Shown here in pieces: positions 6,991 through 13,570 of a stretch of DNA of 24,025 nucleotides. This DNA comes from Scatomorpha sp964535405 (GTDB lineage: Bacteria > Bacillota > Clostridia > Oscillospirales > Oscillospiraceae): positions 1 to 24,025 of the forward strand of contig CAZHUG010000034.1 of the NCBI GenBank assembly GCA_964535405.1, read 5' to 3'. The position numbers were made by a program, and so were the translations under genes. Under the pieces are notes generated by a model. The model had not been told where the DNA came from, made no database searches, and was given only the letters and a program-made list of their open reading frames with translations. The number at the start of each line of letters is the position of its first letter. Within the stretch, counting starts at the first letter, position 1.

Positions 6991-8055
6991 TTATGTACGC
7001 GGGAGCGTGAAGGAAAACCTCGCCCCGCCTGTTTGCATGTTTTCGGCGCTGATCCGGCCGCCGTGAGCCTTTATTATTGCCTGGCAGACCGTCAGGCCTA
7101 TGCCCATGTTGTTTCTCTGCCCGGAGTCAACCGGCACACTGACGGCGGGTGGCGCATCCTCCTTAAAGAGATAGGGCAGAATGCGCGGGTTTATACCCTG
7201 ACCATTGTCGGAAACGGCTATCACCACGTCTTTTCCGTCGGTGTTGACACTCACCATTATGTTGGTGGTGTTCCCGCCGTGATAGACTGCGTTTTCCATC
7301 AGGTTCATCAGTACCTGACAGATTAATACTGCGTCCATGGGGACGAACAGAACGTCGTCAGGCACCGCCACCCCGACAGAGATACCGGGAAAACGGTTCT
7401 TAAACTTGTGCACAGCCCCTCCGGCAATCTCCTCCACAGGCTCGTCAGTTTTGACGATCTGTGCATCATCACCGCTCATGCGTGTGACGGAAAGAAGATT
7501 TTCAACCATGCGGATGAGCCATTGGGCGTCGTCGCACACTCCGCTCAAAAGCTCCTGCCGCTCCTGCACGGGCATGGATTCGTTATCGAGAACCACGCCG
7601 ACAGAACCGGCAATAGAGGTGAGGGGCGTGCGAAGATCGTGAGAGACAGCACGCAGAAGCTGCGCGCGCATGCGCTCCCTCTCGTTTTCAAGCTTGAGCG
7701 CCTCGTGATGCTTTGCGTTCGTGGTGAGCGCCGAGGTGCTGATCGACACGGCGAGGAAGGTGACAAAGGTCAAAGGATAGCCGGAAATTGTGAAGTTGAA
7801 GGCCATAAAAGGATAAGTAAATAAGTAGTTTACGCAAAGCACGCAGATTACGCTTGCGACTATGCCCCATGTGTAGCCTGTGGTCAGCCGTGATATTAAA
7901 AGCACGCACAGCACAAATATTAAAGGAGCCGCGGTGTGGCTCTCCGCCATGGAGAGCAGCAGGGTGCAAATAAGGCTGGCGACAGATAACAGGGCAACGA
8001 CAATTGCACCGTCTCGCAGTGACCTCATCACTTTTTCGTTTTTTATAACGATCAC
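6991..8055 (-). CDS. Short KdpD-type sensor histidine kinase (DUF4118 + HisKA + HATPase)
   Basis: A 354-residue membrane kinase. Residues about 15-110 form the KdpD-type DUF4118 membrane block with four predicted helices. A HisKA domain follows with the phospho-accepting His139 in S-H-D-L-R-T-P-L, then a HATPase domain with N-x-x-x-N (251-255), D-N-G-Q-G (283-287) and G-I-G-L (318-321). The roughly 400-residue cytoplasmic N-terminal half of classical KdpD (KdpD and USP-like domains) is absent, and so is a GAF domain. Short forms like this are common in Clostridia. The start is uncertain: GTG 8055 directly abuts an AGGGA sequence with no spacing, and later candidates are GTG 8031 and ATG 8028. 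It pairs with the downstream KdpE-type regulator. The stimulus is not deducible. Confidence 0.85.
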   Translation of the reverse strand: MIVIKNEKVMRSLRDGAIVVALLSVASLICTLLLSMAESHTAAPLIFVLCVLLISRLTTGYTWGIVASVICVLCVNYLFTYPFMAFNFTISGYPLTFVTFLAVSISTSALTTNAKHHEALKLENERERMRAQLLRAVSHDLRTPLTSIAGSVGVVLDNESMPVQERQELLSGVCDDAQWLIRMVENLLSVTRMSGDDAQIVKTDEPVEEIAGGAVHKFKNRFPGISVGVAVPDDVLFVPMDAVLICQVLMNLMENAVYHGGNTTNIMVSVNTDGKDVVIAVSDNGQGINPRILPYLFKEDAPPAVSVPVDSGQRNNMGIGLTVCQAIIKAHGGRISAENMQTGGARFSFTLPRT

Positions 8056-8070
8056 TCCCTATTCCCGTTA

Positions 8071-8079
8071 ATTATAACA
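8071..8079 (-). promoter_or_regulatory. Extended -10 promoter for the kinase/response regulator pair
   Basis: The minus strand reads TGTTATAAT (8079-8071), a perfect extended -10 box, with only a weak -35 (TGCTTT, 8099-8094) at 17 bases. The predicted start near 8064 leaves only about ten bases before the GTG at 8055. Confidence 0.5.
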
Positions 8080-8104
8080 CCTAATATATAAAGAAAGCAT
8101 TAAG

Positions 8105-8165
8105 AATATTTATATAGAAATGATACAGCCCACACATGCGCTGTATCATTTCCATATAAAATATT
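8105..8165. repeat. Long AT-rich inverted repeat in the divergent intergenic region
   Basis: A perfect 13-bp core stem GAAATGATACAGC (8117-8129) / GCTGTATCATTTC (8140-8152) is extended on both sides by AT-rich pairing with one mismatch and one bulge, to about 25 bp. The loop is ten bases. It lies between divergent promoters, upstream of both transcripts, so it is neither a terminator of a visible gene nor part of either mRNA. It could be a cruciform-forming or protein-binding element, or a remnant of a small mobile repeat. Confidence 0.6.
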
Positions 8166-8208
8166 AGCTTGTTTGCCTATATTTCTCATCAGGGGACTGC
8201 CATTTATG

Positions 8209-8237
8209 TTGACAACAGCCAAAATGTGGCATATTCT
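8209..8237 (+). promoter_or_regulatory. Promoter for the small membrane protein gene
   Basis: A perfect TTGACA (8209-8214), a 17-base spacer and TATTCT (8232-8237). Transcription would begin near 8244, leaving a leader of about 115 nt that contains a hairpin at 8287-8318. Confidence 0.55.
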
Positions 8238-8286
8238 TAATATGTCATACTATAACACAAACAATTTGTGTGCGTTTGTCTTGAAA

Positions 8287-8318
8287 GCAAACTGCGATGT
8301 GCGTATTTCGCAGTTTGC
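8287..8318 (+). other. Leader hairpin upstream of the small membrane protein gene
   Basis: GCAAACTGCGA (8287-8297) pairs perfectly with TCGCAGTTTGC (8308-8318) around a ten-base loop. A T-run (8335-8341) follows 16 bases later, too far for a classical terminator but possible as a weak attenuator. It lies in the predicted 5' leader. Confidence 0.45.
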
Positions 8319-8359
8319 AGTTAAAAATTTGAGCATTTTTTAAAATGGGGGGCGCAGGA

Positions 8360-8743
8360 ATGAACTTAAAGCGATTGTGTGTCGCTATTGTGCTTTTTGT
8401 CGCAGGTAGTGCACTTTGGCTGTATTTTGTTGATACTGGATACTACCGAGGTATGTATGGTATATATTCTTTTATAACGCCGGTGATTACCTACTGCTTG
8501 ATAGGCTTTGTTCTGCATGGCAAAGAATATGTCTCGGAGCAAGACAGTGCGCGCTTGCCGCTAATTTGTGCAATATGTTCAGCATTGCTTATAATAATTC
8601 AAGTCGTACCTTTCTTTGTGAGATTCGCGTTTACGAAATTTCTAATGAATAGTCGTTCTATAATTCTGCTGTCCTTAATATTGGGGGCAAGTATTTCCGA
8701 GCTGATATATCGCAAAAAGCCAGAAGTCAGCGATGATAAATAA
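8360..8743 (+). CDS. Small hypothetical membrane protein, four predicted helices
   Basis: Not recognised. It is a 127-residue, very hydrophobic protein with predicted membrane helices at about 5-22, 32-51, 65-84 and 95-112, and a charged end (Y-R-K-K-P-E-V-S-D-D-K). The start ATG 8360 is preferred because the G-run at 8347-8352 gives a binding site about seven bases upstream. An in-frame ATG at 8345 overlaps that run. It has its own promoter and terminator, so it is a single-gene unit. By eye its base composition is more AT-rich than its neighbours, with more ATA, TTA and TTT codons, which may mean recent acquisition. It lies divergent from the KdpD-type kinase. A functional link is conceivable but not shown. 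Confidence 0.7.
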   Translation: MNLKRLCVAIVLFVAGSALWLYFVDTGYYRGMYGIYSFITPVITYCLIGFVLHGKEYVSEQDSARLPLICAICSALLIIIQVVPFFVRFAFTKFLMNSRSIILLSLILGASISELIYRKKPEVSDDK

Positions 8744-8804
8744 TACCTACAGTACCTGTCAACATTTCGCTTGCACAGACTGAAAATATTTTACATAAAC
8801 TATG

Positions 8805-8841
8805 AAAGACTCGGCGGGCAATTTGCCCGCCGGGTCTTTTT
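8805..8841 (+). terminator. Rho-independent terminator
   Basis: A 16-bp GC-rich stem (8805-8820 with 8824-8839, one T-G pair), a three-base loop and a T-run (8837-8841). It ends the transcript of the small membrane protein gene. Confidence 0.9.
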
Positions 8842-8892
8842 GCAGATAGATGCCCGGATTAAAGATGAGGGCTTTTTTTCTACATGAAAATC

Positions 8893-8921
8893 TTGCGTGT
8901 TAAATTGATATGGGTTATACT
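8893..8921 (+). promoter_or_regulatory. Promoter for the zinc-ribbon gene
   Basis: TTGCGT (8893-8898), a 17-base spacer and TATACT (8916-8921). Transcription would start near 8928, just before the ribosome binding site at 8930-8935. Confidence 0.5.
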
Positions 8922-8943
8922 AAAAGCACAAGGAGTTGATGTA

Positions 8944-9159
8944 ATGGATAAAATTCAGTATCGTTGCGACAAGTGCGGTTTCACACGCTTTGAAAGCGAT
9001 CAGTTCCAGGCAACCGGCGGTAATTTTGCGAAGATATTTGACATACAAAACAAAAAGTTCCAGACCGTTTCCTGTGCGCGCTGCGGCTATACCGAGCTAT
9101 ATAAGTCACAGGGCTCGGAGGGCTGGGACATCCTCGATTTCCTGATCGGTAAAGGCTAA
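8944..9159 (+). CDS. Small zinc-ribbon protein (DUF2082 / COG3478-like)
   Basis: A 71-residue protein with two C-x2-C knuckles (C-D-K-C near the start, C-A-R-C-G-Y-T-E-L-Y near residue 50), which together should hold one zinc ion. The spacing and the F-D-I-Q-N-K-K-F-x-T-V-S-C segment fit the family described as nucleic-acid-binding zinc-ribbon proteins (DUF2082). Its role is not known. ATG 8944 is chosen because AAGGAG lies at 8930-8935 with eight-base spacing. An upstream in-frame ATG at 8884 lacks a binding site and precedes the promoter. Its stop codon overlaps the convergent spoIIR stop by four bases and no terminator is visible, so its mRNA probably runs into the antisense strand of spoIIR. 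Confidence 0.85.
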   Translation: MDKIQYRCDKCGFTRFESDQFQATGGNFAKIFDIQNKKFQTVSCARCGYTELYKSQGSEGWDILDFLIGKG

Positions 9160-9755
9160 ATGCCCAGCAGAGCCTTCAGCTCGCCCCAGAGCTCGAGCAG
9201 CCTGAACTTGATTATCACGTTTGGTTCGCTGTCGTCAAGCAGCACGGGCGCGTCGTCGCCAAGTGCTGCGATGGCCTCGTCTGCCTCCGCGGCGCTCAGG
9301 CAGAGCGGGGGGAACACCACGCACCACCAGTTTTGACCCTTGCCCTCGCCCAGAACCACGCGCAGTGATTCATATGACCCGGCCGGGAGCGTGAAGCTGC
9401 CGTATTCGCGGGTTGGATAGTTTTCCTGACCGAGTGTGACCGTGACCTCGCGTCCGGCTGAGGCGCCTTGGGCCGCAAGCTGTATTCCGCTAAGAGATTC
9501 GGCAATTATTTCTCTTGCGGCAGCGGCATCCTCTGCGCCCTCGAGTTTCGGGGCAAGATATTCCAGAACGCGATCCCTGACCTGGAGCTTGAGCTCCTGC
9601 TCGGCCTCGTCGTCGGAGACCGCGATGACGTGCAGACGCACCAGCTTTGATGACAGCTGTGAGCCTTGGCCTTGCGCCCAGACCCCGCAGCACAGTGTGA
9701 TGCACAGAGCCAGCAGCATTGAAATTTCCCAGTTTTTTAAATAGCAATTTTTCAT
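9156..9755 (-). CDS. spoIIR: Stage II sporulation protein R (SpoIIR)
   Basis: A 199-residue secreted signalling protein. In sporulating Bacillus and Clostridia it is made in the forespore under sigma-F, crosses the inner forespore membrane, and triggers SpoIIGA to process pro-sigma-E in the mother cell. Seen here are an N-terminal hydrophobic segment (about 11-28), the family block K-L-V-R-L-H-V-I-A-V-S-D, L-K-L-Q-V-R-D-R-V-L-x-Y-L, and N-W-W-C-V-V-F-P-P-L-C near residue 150. ATG 9755 is chosen, with GAGAGG at 9770-9765. An in-frame ATG at 9797 would lie before the predicted promoter. The binding site and start codon are inside an 18-bp hairpin. It follows ispE by 57 bases but probably has its own sporulation promoter. 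Confidence 0.93.
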   Translation of the reverse strand: MKNCYLKNWEISMLLALCITLCCGVWAQGQGSQLSSKLVRLHVIAVSDDEAEQELKLQVRDRVLEYLAPKLEGAEDAAAAREIIAESLSGIQLAAQGASAGREVTVTLGQENYPTREYGSFTLPAGSYESLRVVLGEGKGQNWWCVVFPPLCLSAAEADEAIAALGDDAPVLLDDSEPNVIIKFRLLELWGELKALLGI

Positions 9756-9803
9756 AAATATGTACCTCTCAACCTTATTGTCGGCTGAGAGGTACATATT
9801 TAT
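9754..9803 (-). promoter_or_regulatory. Hairpin that buries the spoIIR ribosome binding site and start
   Basis: A perfect 18-bp inverted repeat (9754-9771 with 9786-9803, 14-base loop). In an mRNA coming from upstream, one arm contains GAGAGG and the first two bases of the spoIIR ATG. The other arm contains the complementary CCTCTC. No T-run follows on either strand, so it is a poor terminator. It should block translation of spoIIR on read-through transcripts. Confidence 0.75.
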
Positions 9804-9805
9804 AC
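9776..9805 (-). promoter_or_regulatory. Candidate sigma-F (forespore) promoter of spoIIR
   Basis: The minus strand reads GTATA (9805-9801), a 15-base spacer and GCCGACAATA (9785-9776). Compared with the known sigma-F pattern GYATA-N15-GGnnAnAnTR, only the second G of the -10 differs. A start about 7 bases downstream (around 9770) would leave out the 5' arm of the hairpin and begin right at GAGAGG. Confidence 0.5.
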
Positions 9806-9812
9806 AGATATG

Positions 9813-10688
9813 TTAAAAATTATTTTCGCGTCCGATGGTATGACTTGTGAAAACCTCGTTACAGCTGCTTTTGAGCGTTTTGGCGGCGCTCTGAGCCTCG
9901 CTGTTCGAGGCAAAGAGTCCGTAGACCGCAGAGCCGCTGCCGCTCATCGCGGCACCCATTGCGCCGGCGTCGAGAAGCGCGTTTTTAATTTCCGACACTG
10001 TGCCGGAGGCGCGTCTGTCAAGGACATCCTCAAAGACGTTGTACATTCTTCGGGCAACGCCCCTGACATCGCCTGAGTGCAGAGAGGAGATGATCCCCGC
10101 CGTGTCAGGCTTGCAGCGGGATGTGCGGTGACCGATGCGCGAGAACAGCTCCGGCGTGGAGCAGCTGAAGTTGGGCATGCAGATGACAAGCGGCGTTTCG
10201 CGCAGGCCCGGCAGCTCTGTGAGCAGCTCGCCCCGGCCTTCGGCAAGTGCGGTTCCGCCCGCGACGCAAAAGGCGACATCGGAGCCGACTCCGGCGGCTA
10301 TGCGCTCAAGCGCTGGCGCGGCCATGCCTGTGCCGAGCAGGAGGTTGAGCGCCCTGAGCACCGCCGCGGCATCCGAGGAGCCGCCGCCGAGTCCGGCGCA
10401 GACGGGAATGCGCTTCGTGATATTGATGTATACACCGGTGTCGATGCCCGTCGCCTCAAGAAACTTCTTCGCGGCTCGGACGGCGACATTTCGCTCATCG
10501 CGCGGGATGTAGCTCCGGTTTGTATCTGCCAGGAAAAAGCCCGGCTGACGCAGTTCAATATATATATCATCGCAGAGCGCAGCCGACTGCATGACCATGC
10601 GCATGTCATGAAAGCCGTCTGCTCTCTTATTGAGTACGTCGAGCGACAGGTTGAGCTTTGCCCGAGCCTTAACGGTCATACTCTTCAT
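9813..10688 (-). CDS. ispE: 4-diphosphocytidyl-2-C-methyl-D-erythritol kinase (IspE)
   Basis: IspE phosphorylates CDP-methylerythritol with ATP in the non-mevalonate (MEP) route to isoprenoid precursors. The 291-residue protein has the expected length and GHMP-kinase marks: the A-K-L-N-L-S-L-D-V start block with Lys11, the ATP loop G-L-G-G-G-S-S-D-A (99-107), and G-S-D-V-A-F-C-V-A-G-G-T-A with E-G-R-G-E around residues 140-160. The ATG overlaps the apgM stop (ATGA), suggesting coupled translation. A second in-frame ATG lies nine bases on (10679). The pairing with a phosphoglycerate mutase gene links it to glycolysis only by position. Confidence 0.94.
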   Translation of the reverse strand: MKSMTVKARAKLNLSLDVLNKRADGFHDMRMVMQSAALCDDIYIELRQPGFFLADTNRSYIPRDERNVAVRAAKKFLEATGIDTGVYINITKRIPVCAGLGGGSSDAAAVLRALNLLLGTGMAAPALERIAAGVGSDVAFCVAGGTALAEGRGELLTELPGLRETPLVICMPNFSCSTPELFSRIGHRTSRCKPDTAGIISSLHSGDVRGVARRMYNVFEDVLDRRASGTVSEIKNALLDAGAMGAAMSGSGSAVYGLFASNSEAQSAAKTLKSSCNEVFTSHTIGRENNF

Positions 10689-11917
10689 TTCTCAAATAGT
10701 GCGGGCATCAGCTTTATTCCATCGCTGAGGAAGGGGCCGGCTTCGCCATTTTTTTCGGAGTATGCAAGGCCGGAGCCGGGACTAAGCTCTCTGCTGTCGT
10801 ATATGACGTAGGGCACGGGCGTTGAGCCGTGGGCGCCGTTTTTCATGAAGGTTCTGTGGTCTGAAAGAATGAGAACACGGAAATCCTCAGCATGCTCACG
10901 CAGTGTGCCGCAAAGCGGGCGCAAAACCCTCTCGGACAACTGCTCCACGCTGTAGATCTTGTGCGGCAGGTCGTTGTTGTGCGTTGCCTCGTCCGGACCT
11001 TCAAGGTGTACGGCGACGAAGTTGTGCCTTTTAAGAACGTCCAGAGCCGCGGCGGTTTTGGCCTCATAGTCTGTGTCCCACTCCGCGGTGGCGGTTGGCA
11101 CACTGATTGCGTCAAGCCCGACAAGTCTCGCTATGCCGTGGCAGAGCGGCACGGCGGATACAACACCGCCGGTCGCGCCAAACGCATCGACAAAGCTCGG
11201 CAGGGGTGCGCCCTTGCCTTCCGCCCAGAACCAAATGCAGTTTGCGGGAAGTTTGCCCTCGGCGCGGCGCTTTGCGTTTATGGGATGGTTGTCCAAAAGC
11301 TCAAAGGATTTTTCGGTGAGGGCTCGAAGCAGCTTCGCGTTTTCGCAGCCGCCCGGGAGAATGTTCGTGATTTTTTCTTTCAGGTGATCATGCGGCGGCG
11401 TGAGGACAATGCCGTCGATATCAGCTTCTGCCTGAACCGCAAGGTGGCGGAAGCTGGAGCCGGGCAGAACGGATATATTAGCAGGCCCGGCGAGGGCGCT
11501 AAATTCCGGCTGTTCGAACAGCCAGGTCACAAGCTCGTCGGAGTCACTGCCCTCAATAGAGCCCGCGGAGTGAGAGATCATTATCTTTTCCGTAAAGTCC
11601 TCTGAATCGCCGCCCAGACAGACCATGTTGCAGCGATATGCTGCGCCGCCCTGGGGCATGACGCCGCCGGAGGCGGCAAGCTCCAACGGTGCTCTGCCGG
11701 AATAGCATTTGCGCGGATCGCAGCCGAAAATGGACATAATAGCGGTATCGCTGCCGGGGGCGAAGCCCTCGGGAATTGTTTGCACAAGACCCAAAACGCC
11801 CTTCGAGGACAGCTCGTCAAAAAACGGTTTCTTGCAGATTTCGAGCGGAGTTTGCCCGCCCAATTCCTCCAGGGGATCGTCTGCCATGCCGTCGCCAATT
11901 ACAAGAATATACTTCAT
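10685..11917 (-). CDS. apgM: Cofactor-independent phosphoglycerate mutase, archaeal-type (ApgM)
   Basis: This enzyme interconverts 3- and 2-phosphoglycerate without 2,3-bisphosphoglycerate. The 410-residue protein belongs to the alkaline-phosphatase-fold aPGAM branch. It has G-D-G-M-A-D with metal ligand Asp9, the catalytic Ser62 in A-I-M-S-I-F-G, the G-R-A-P-L-E block, H-L-E-G-P-D-E-A-T-H near residue 320, and L-S-D-H-R-T with a later G-A-H-G-S-T-P metal site. ATG 11917 is chosen because GGAGG (11931-11927) lies nine bases upstream. The longer in-frame N-terminus has no homology-like features. It heads the leftward apgM-ispE unit and is divergent from the ATPase operon. Confidence 0.93.
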   Translation of the reverse strand: MKYILVIGDGMADDPLEELGGQTPLEICKKPFFDELSSKGVLGLVQTIPEGFAPGSDTAIMSIFGCDPRKCYSGRAPLELAASGGVMPQGGAAYRCNMVCLGGDSEDFTEKIMISHSAGSIEGSDSDELVTWLFEQPEFSALAGPANISVLPGSSFRHLAVQAEADIDGIVLTPPHDHLKEKITNILPGGCENAKLLRALTEKSFELLDNHPINAKRRAEGKLPANCIWFWAEGKGAPLPSFVDAFGATGGVVSAVPLCHGIARLVGLDAISVPTATAEWDTDYEAKTAAALDVLKRHNFVAVHLEGPDEATHNNDLPHKIYSVEQLSERVLRPLCGTLREHAEDFRVLILSDHRTFMKNGAHGSTPVPYVIYDSRELSPGSGLAYSEKNGEAGPFLSDGIKLMPALFEK

Positions 11918-12114
11918 GCTTAGGTTCCTCCAATAACAATTATACAAGTATACCGCACTTCCGGATGTAATTAAAGTGTAATTTAAAACTAATACGCGAA
12001 AGAGGTAAAAATATGCAAACAAACATTTAAACCTTTAAATTAAGGCAGATTTATGTTATCTTGGATGATGAGACTTTATTTTCTACACACGCATTTCAAA
12101 AGGAGGCGAAGGCT
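11918..12114. promoter_or_regulatory. Divergent intergenic region apgM / ATPase operon
   Basis: About 200 AT-rich bases. Leftward, TATACT (11952-11947) with TTTAAT (11975-11970) at 17 bases, or the nearby TATAAT (11944-11939), could drive apgM. Rightward, TTTAAA (12034-12039), 17 bases and TATCTT (12057-12062) could drive the ATPase operon. All are weak matches. No hairpin or known riboswitch is visible. Confidence 0.3.
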
Positions 12115-12525
12115 GTGAGTTCGATAGAGGTTCTGAAAACCATAATTGAAGCCGACAGAGAACAGGAGCGGCGTGACAATAAAAGAAGGCTCGAGGACGA
12201 GGAAGAATTAGACTCCCTGCGCAGGATTTTGAACGCAGAGGAAGAGGCTGACCGAATTGCAATTGAGACTGCCGAATGGCGTGACGGGCTTAGGGCCCGG
12301 GTCGATGCCTCGAAGTCTGTGCTGCGCGAGCAGTCAAGGCAGAGCACCAGGGCCGCCATTGCCAAGGCTGACAAGGCTGAGGTGCAGCGTGCGGAGGCCA
12401 AAATAGCGGATTTAAATGCGGCGACTGAGAAAAAAAGACGCATCCTGGAGACTCGTTTTGAGCAATTGCACGATGAATACGTCGAGAGAATATTCAAGCT
12501 GGTGATTAACTGTGGCGATGAATAG
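12115..12525 (+). CDS. V/A-type ATPase peripheral stalk subunit (G/H-like, NtpF-like)
   Basis: A 136-residue, almost entirely charged helical protein rich in Glu, Arg, Lys and Ala, predicted as one long coiled coil. In the first position of a V/A-ATPase operon this fits the G/H (NtpF/AhaH) subunit, which pairs with subunit E to form the peripheral stalks. Sequence identity in this family is low, so the assignment rests on length, coiled-coil character and position. GTG 12115 is chosen because AGGAGG lies at 12101-12106 with eight-base spacing. The 3' end overlaps the start of the subunit C gene. Confidence 0.8.
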   Translation: MSSIEVLKTIIEADREQERRDNKRRLEDEEELDSLRRILNAEEEADRIAIETAEWRDGLRARVDASKSVLREQSRQSTRAAIAKADKAEVQRAEAKIADLNAATEKKRRILETRFEQLHDEYVERIFKLVINCGDE

Positions 12526-13546
12526 CAGAAGTCTCCGCGCGCTGGATATAGCACTTGCCACAGAGTCTCGCGCCATGTATGCGCATATGCTCGGCGCCAA
12601 GGGTTGTCAGAAGGCGGGTGAGCTCGACTCAACCGACGAGCTCGTTGATATGCTCAGGCGCAGCCCCGCCTGGGACACCGCCATGCTGAGACTGCCGGCT
12701 GAAAATATTGACGATAGGCAGTTTGCCTATGCCCTGGACCACAGGCTCTATGAGGATCTTGAACGACTCTACCGCTCGGCCTTTGATGGGTCGAAGGAGT
12801 ATCTGTCGTTCATGACGTTGGAGGTTGAAATTCAGTGTATACTGGCAGCTCTGCGCAGGCTGACATCGCCTGTTGTGCCGGAGCACGCGGTACCACTGCC
12901 GCCATTCATACATTTGCTGCCGGGTTATGATATCGACAAGCTCACCGAGGTCAAAAGCCTTGCGGACATACTTGAGATGGCATCAAAGGGTATATTCGGC
13001 GAAACCCTTCGTGCCCTGCAGCTCGACCCCAAAACGGGATTGCCGGTTTTTGCTGATGCCGCGCTGGAGCTTGAAAACCAGTTTTACAGGAAGCTCGGCG
13101 AATACCTCGATAACGTCTACAAGGGCTCGGCTAAAAAGGAGCTCATCGAGTCCATCGGTCTGCGCGCCGATATTCTGAATATATCATATGTTCTGCGCCT
13201 GAGACGCTTTAATACTCCGGTAGATATTGCAATGAAGCAGATGCTGCCTCTTCATGGGACTATTGGCCCGGAGGCGCAACGCCGCATTCTCATGGCCAAG
13301 AGCGATGATGAGGCGATAGCCGCAATTCGTCACACACGCGGCGGGAAGTGGATAGACAACACGTCCAATTTGCCGCCGGAGGAGCGTCTGCGTGAGGCAA
13401 AGCGCGCCTATTACCGTGAGGTAATGCACGGAACGCCGAATCTTGCCACGGTTGACGCTTTTTTAAGACTCAAGGAGGATGAAGCTGATGCTCTTAAACG
13501 TATTTTCGTTTCGCTCGAATACTCAATGCGTCCAAACAAAACATAA
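12512..13546 (+). CDS. ntpC: V/A-type ATPase subunit C (V0D/AC39 family)
   Basis: A 344-residue helical protein of the AC39/subunit d family, the socket that links the rotating central shaft to the c-ring. Supporting segments are L-E-V-E-I-Q-C-I-L-A-A-L-R-R, E-N-Q-F-Y-R-K-L and a late repeat-like V-L-R-L-R-R-F-N stretch. Position between the stalk gene and subunit I fits. The start is GTG 12512 or ATG 12518. Neither has a strong binding site, which suggests translational coupling to the overlapping upstream gene (stop at 12525). Confidence 0.88.
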   Translation: MAMNSRSLRALDIALATESRAMYAHMLGAKGCQKAGELDSTDELVDMLRRSPAWDTAMLRLPAENIDDRQFAYALDHRLYEDLERLYRSAFDGSKEYLSFMTLEVEIQCILAALRRLTSPVVPEHAVPLPPFIHLLPGYDIDKLTEVKSLADILEMASKGIFGETLRALQLDPKTGLPVFADAALELENQFYRKLGEYLDNVYKGSAKKELIESIGLRADILNISYVLRLRRFNTPVDIAMKQMLPLHGTIGPEAQRRILMAKSDDEAIAAIRHTRGGKWIDNTSNLPPEERLREAKRAYYREVMHGTPNLATVDAFLRLKEDEADALKRIFVSLEYSMRPNKT

Positions 13547-13570
13547 ACTGAGAAATAGGAGGTTTGATAG

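Noticed and set aside
9754..9803. Reading the spoIIR hairpin as a simple ispE terminator
   Set aside because: The stem is AT-rich at its base and no T-run follows on the minus strand. Its exact overlap with the ribosome binding site is better explained by translational control, although partial termination cannot be excluded.
10077..11605. Rightward open frames of about 240 residues opposite ispE and apgM
   Set aside because: Both are antisense shadows of genes with clear catalytic motifs, with no recognisable fold or start signal.
12061..12114. N-terminal extension of the first ATPase gene from TTG 12061
   Set aside because: No binding site at 12061, while GTG 12115 has AGGAGG at eight bases and gives a normal stalk subunit start.
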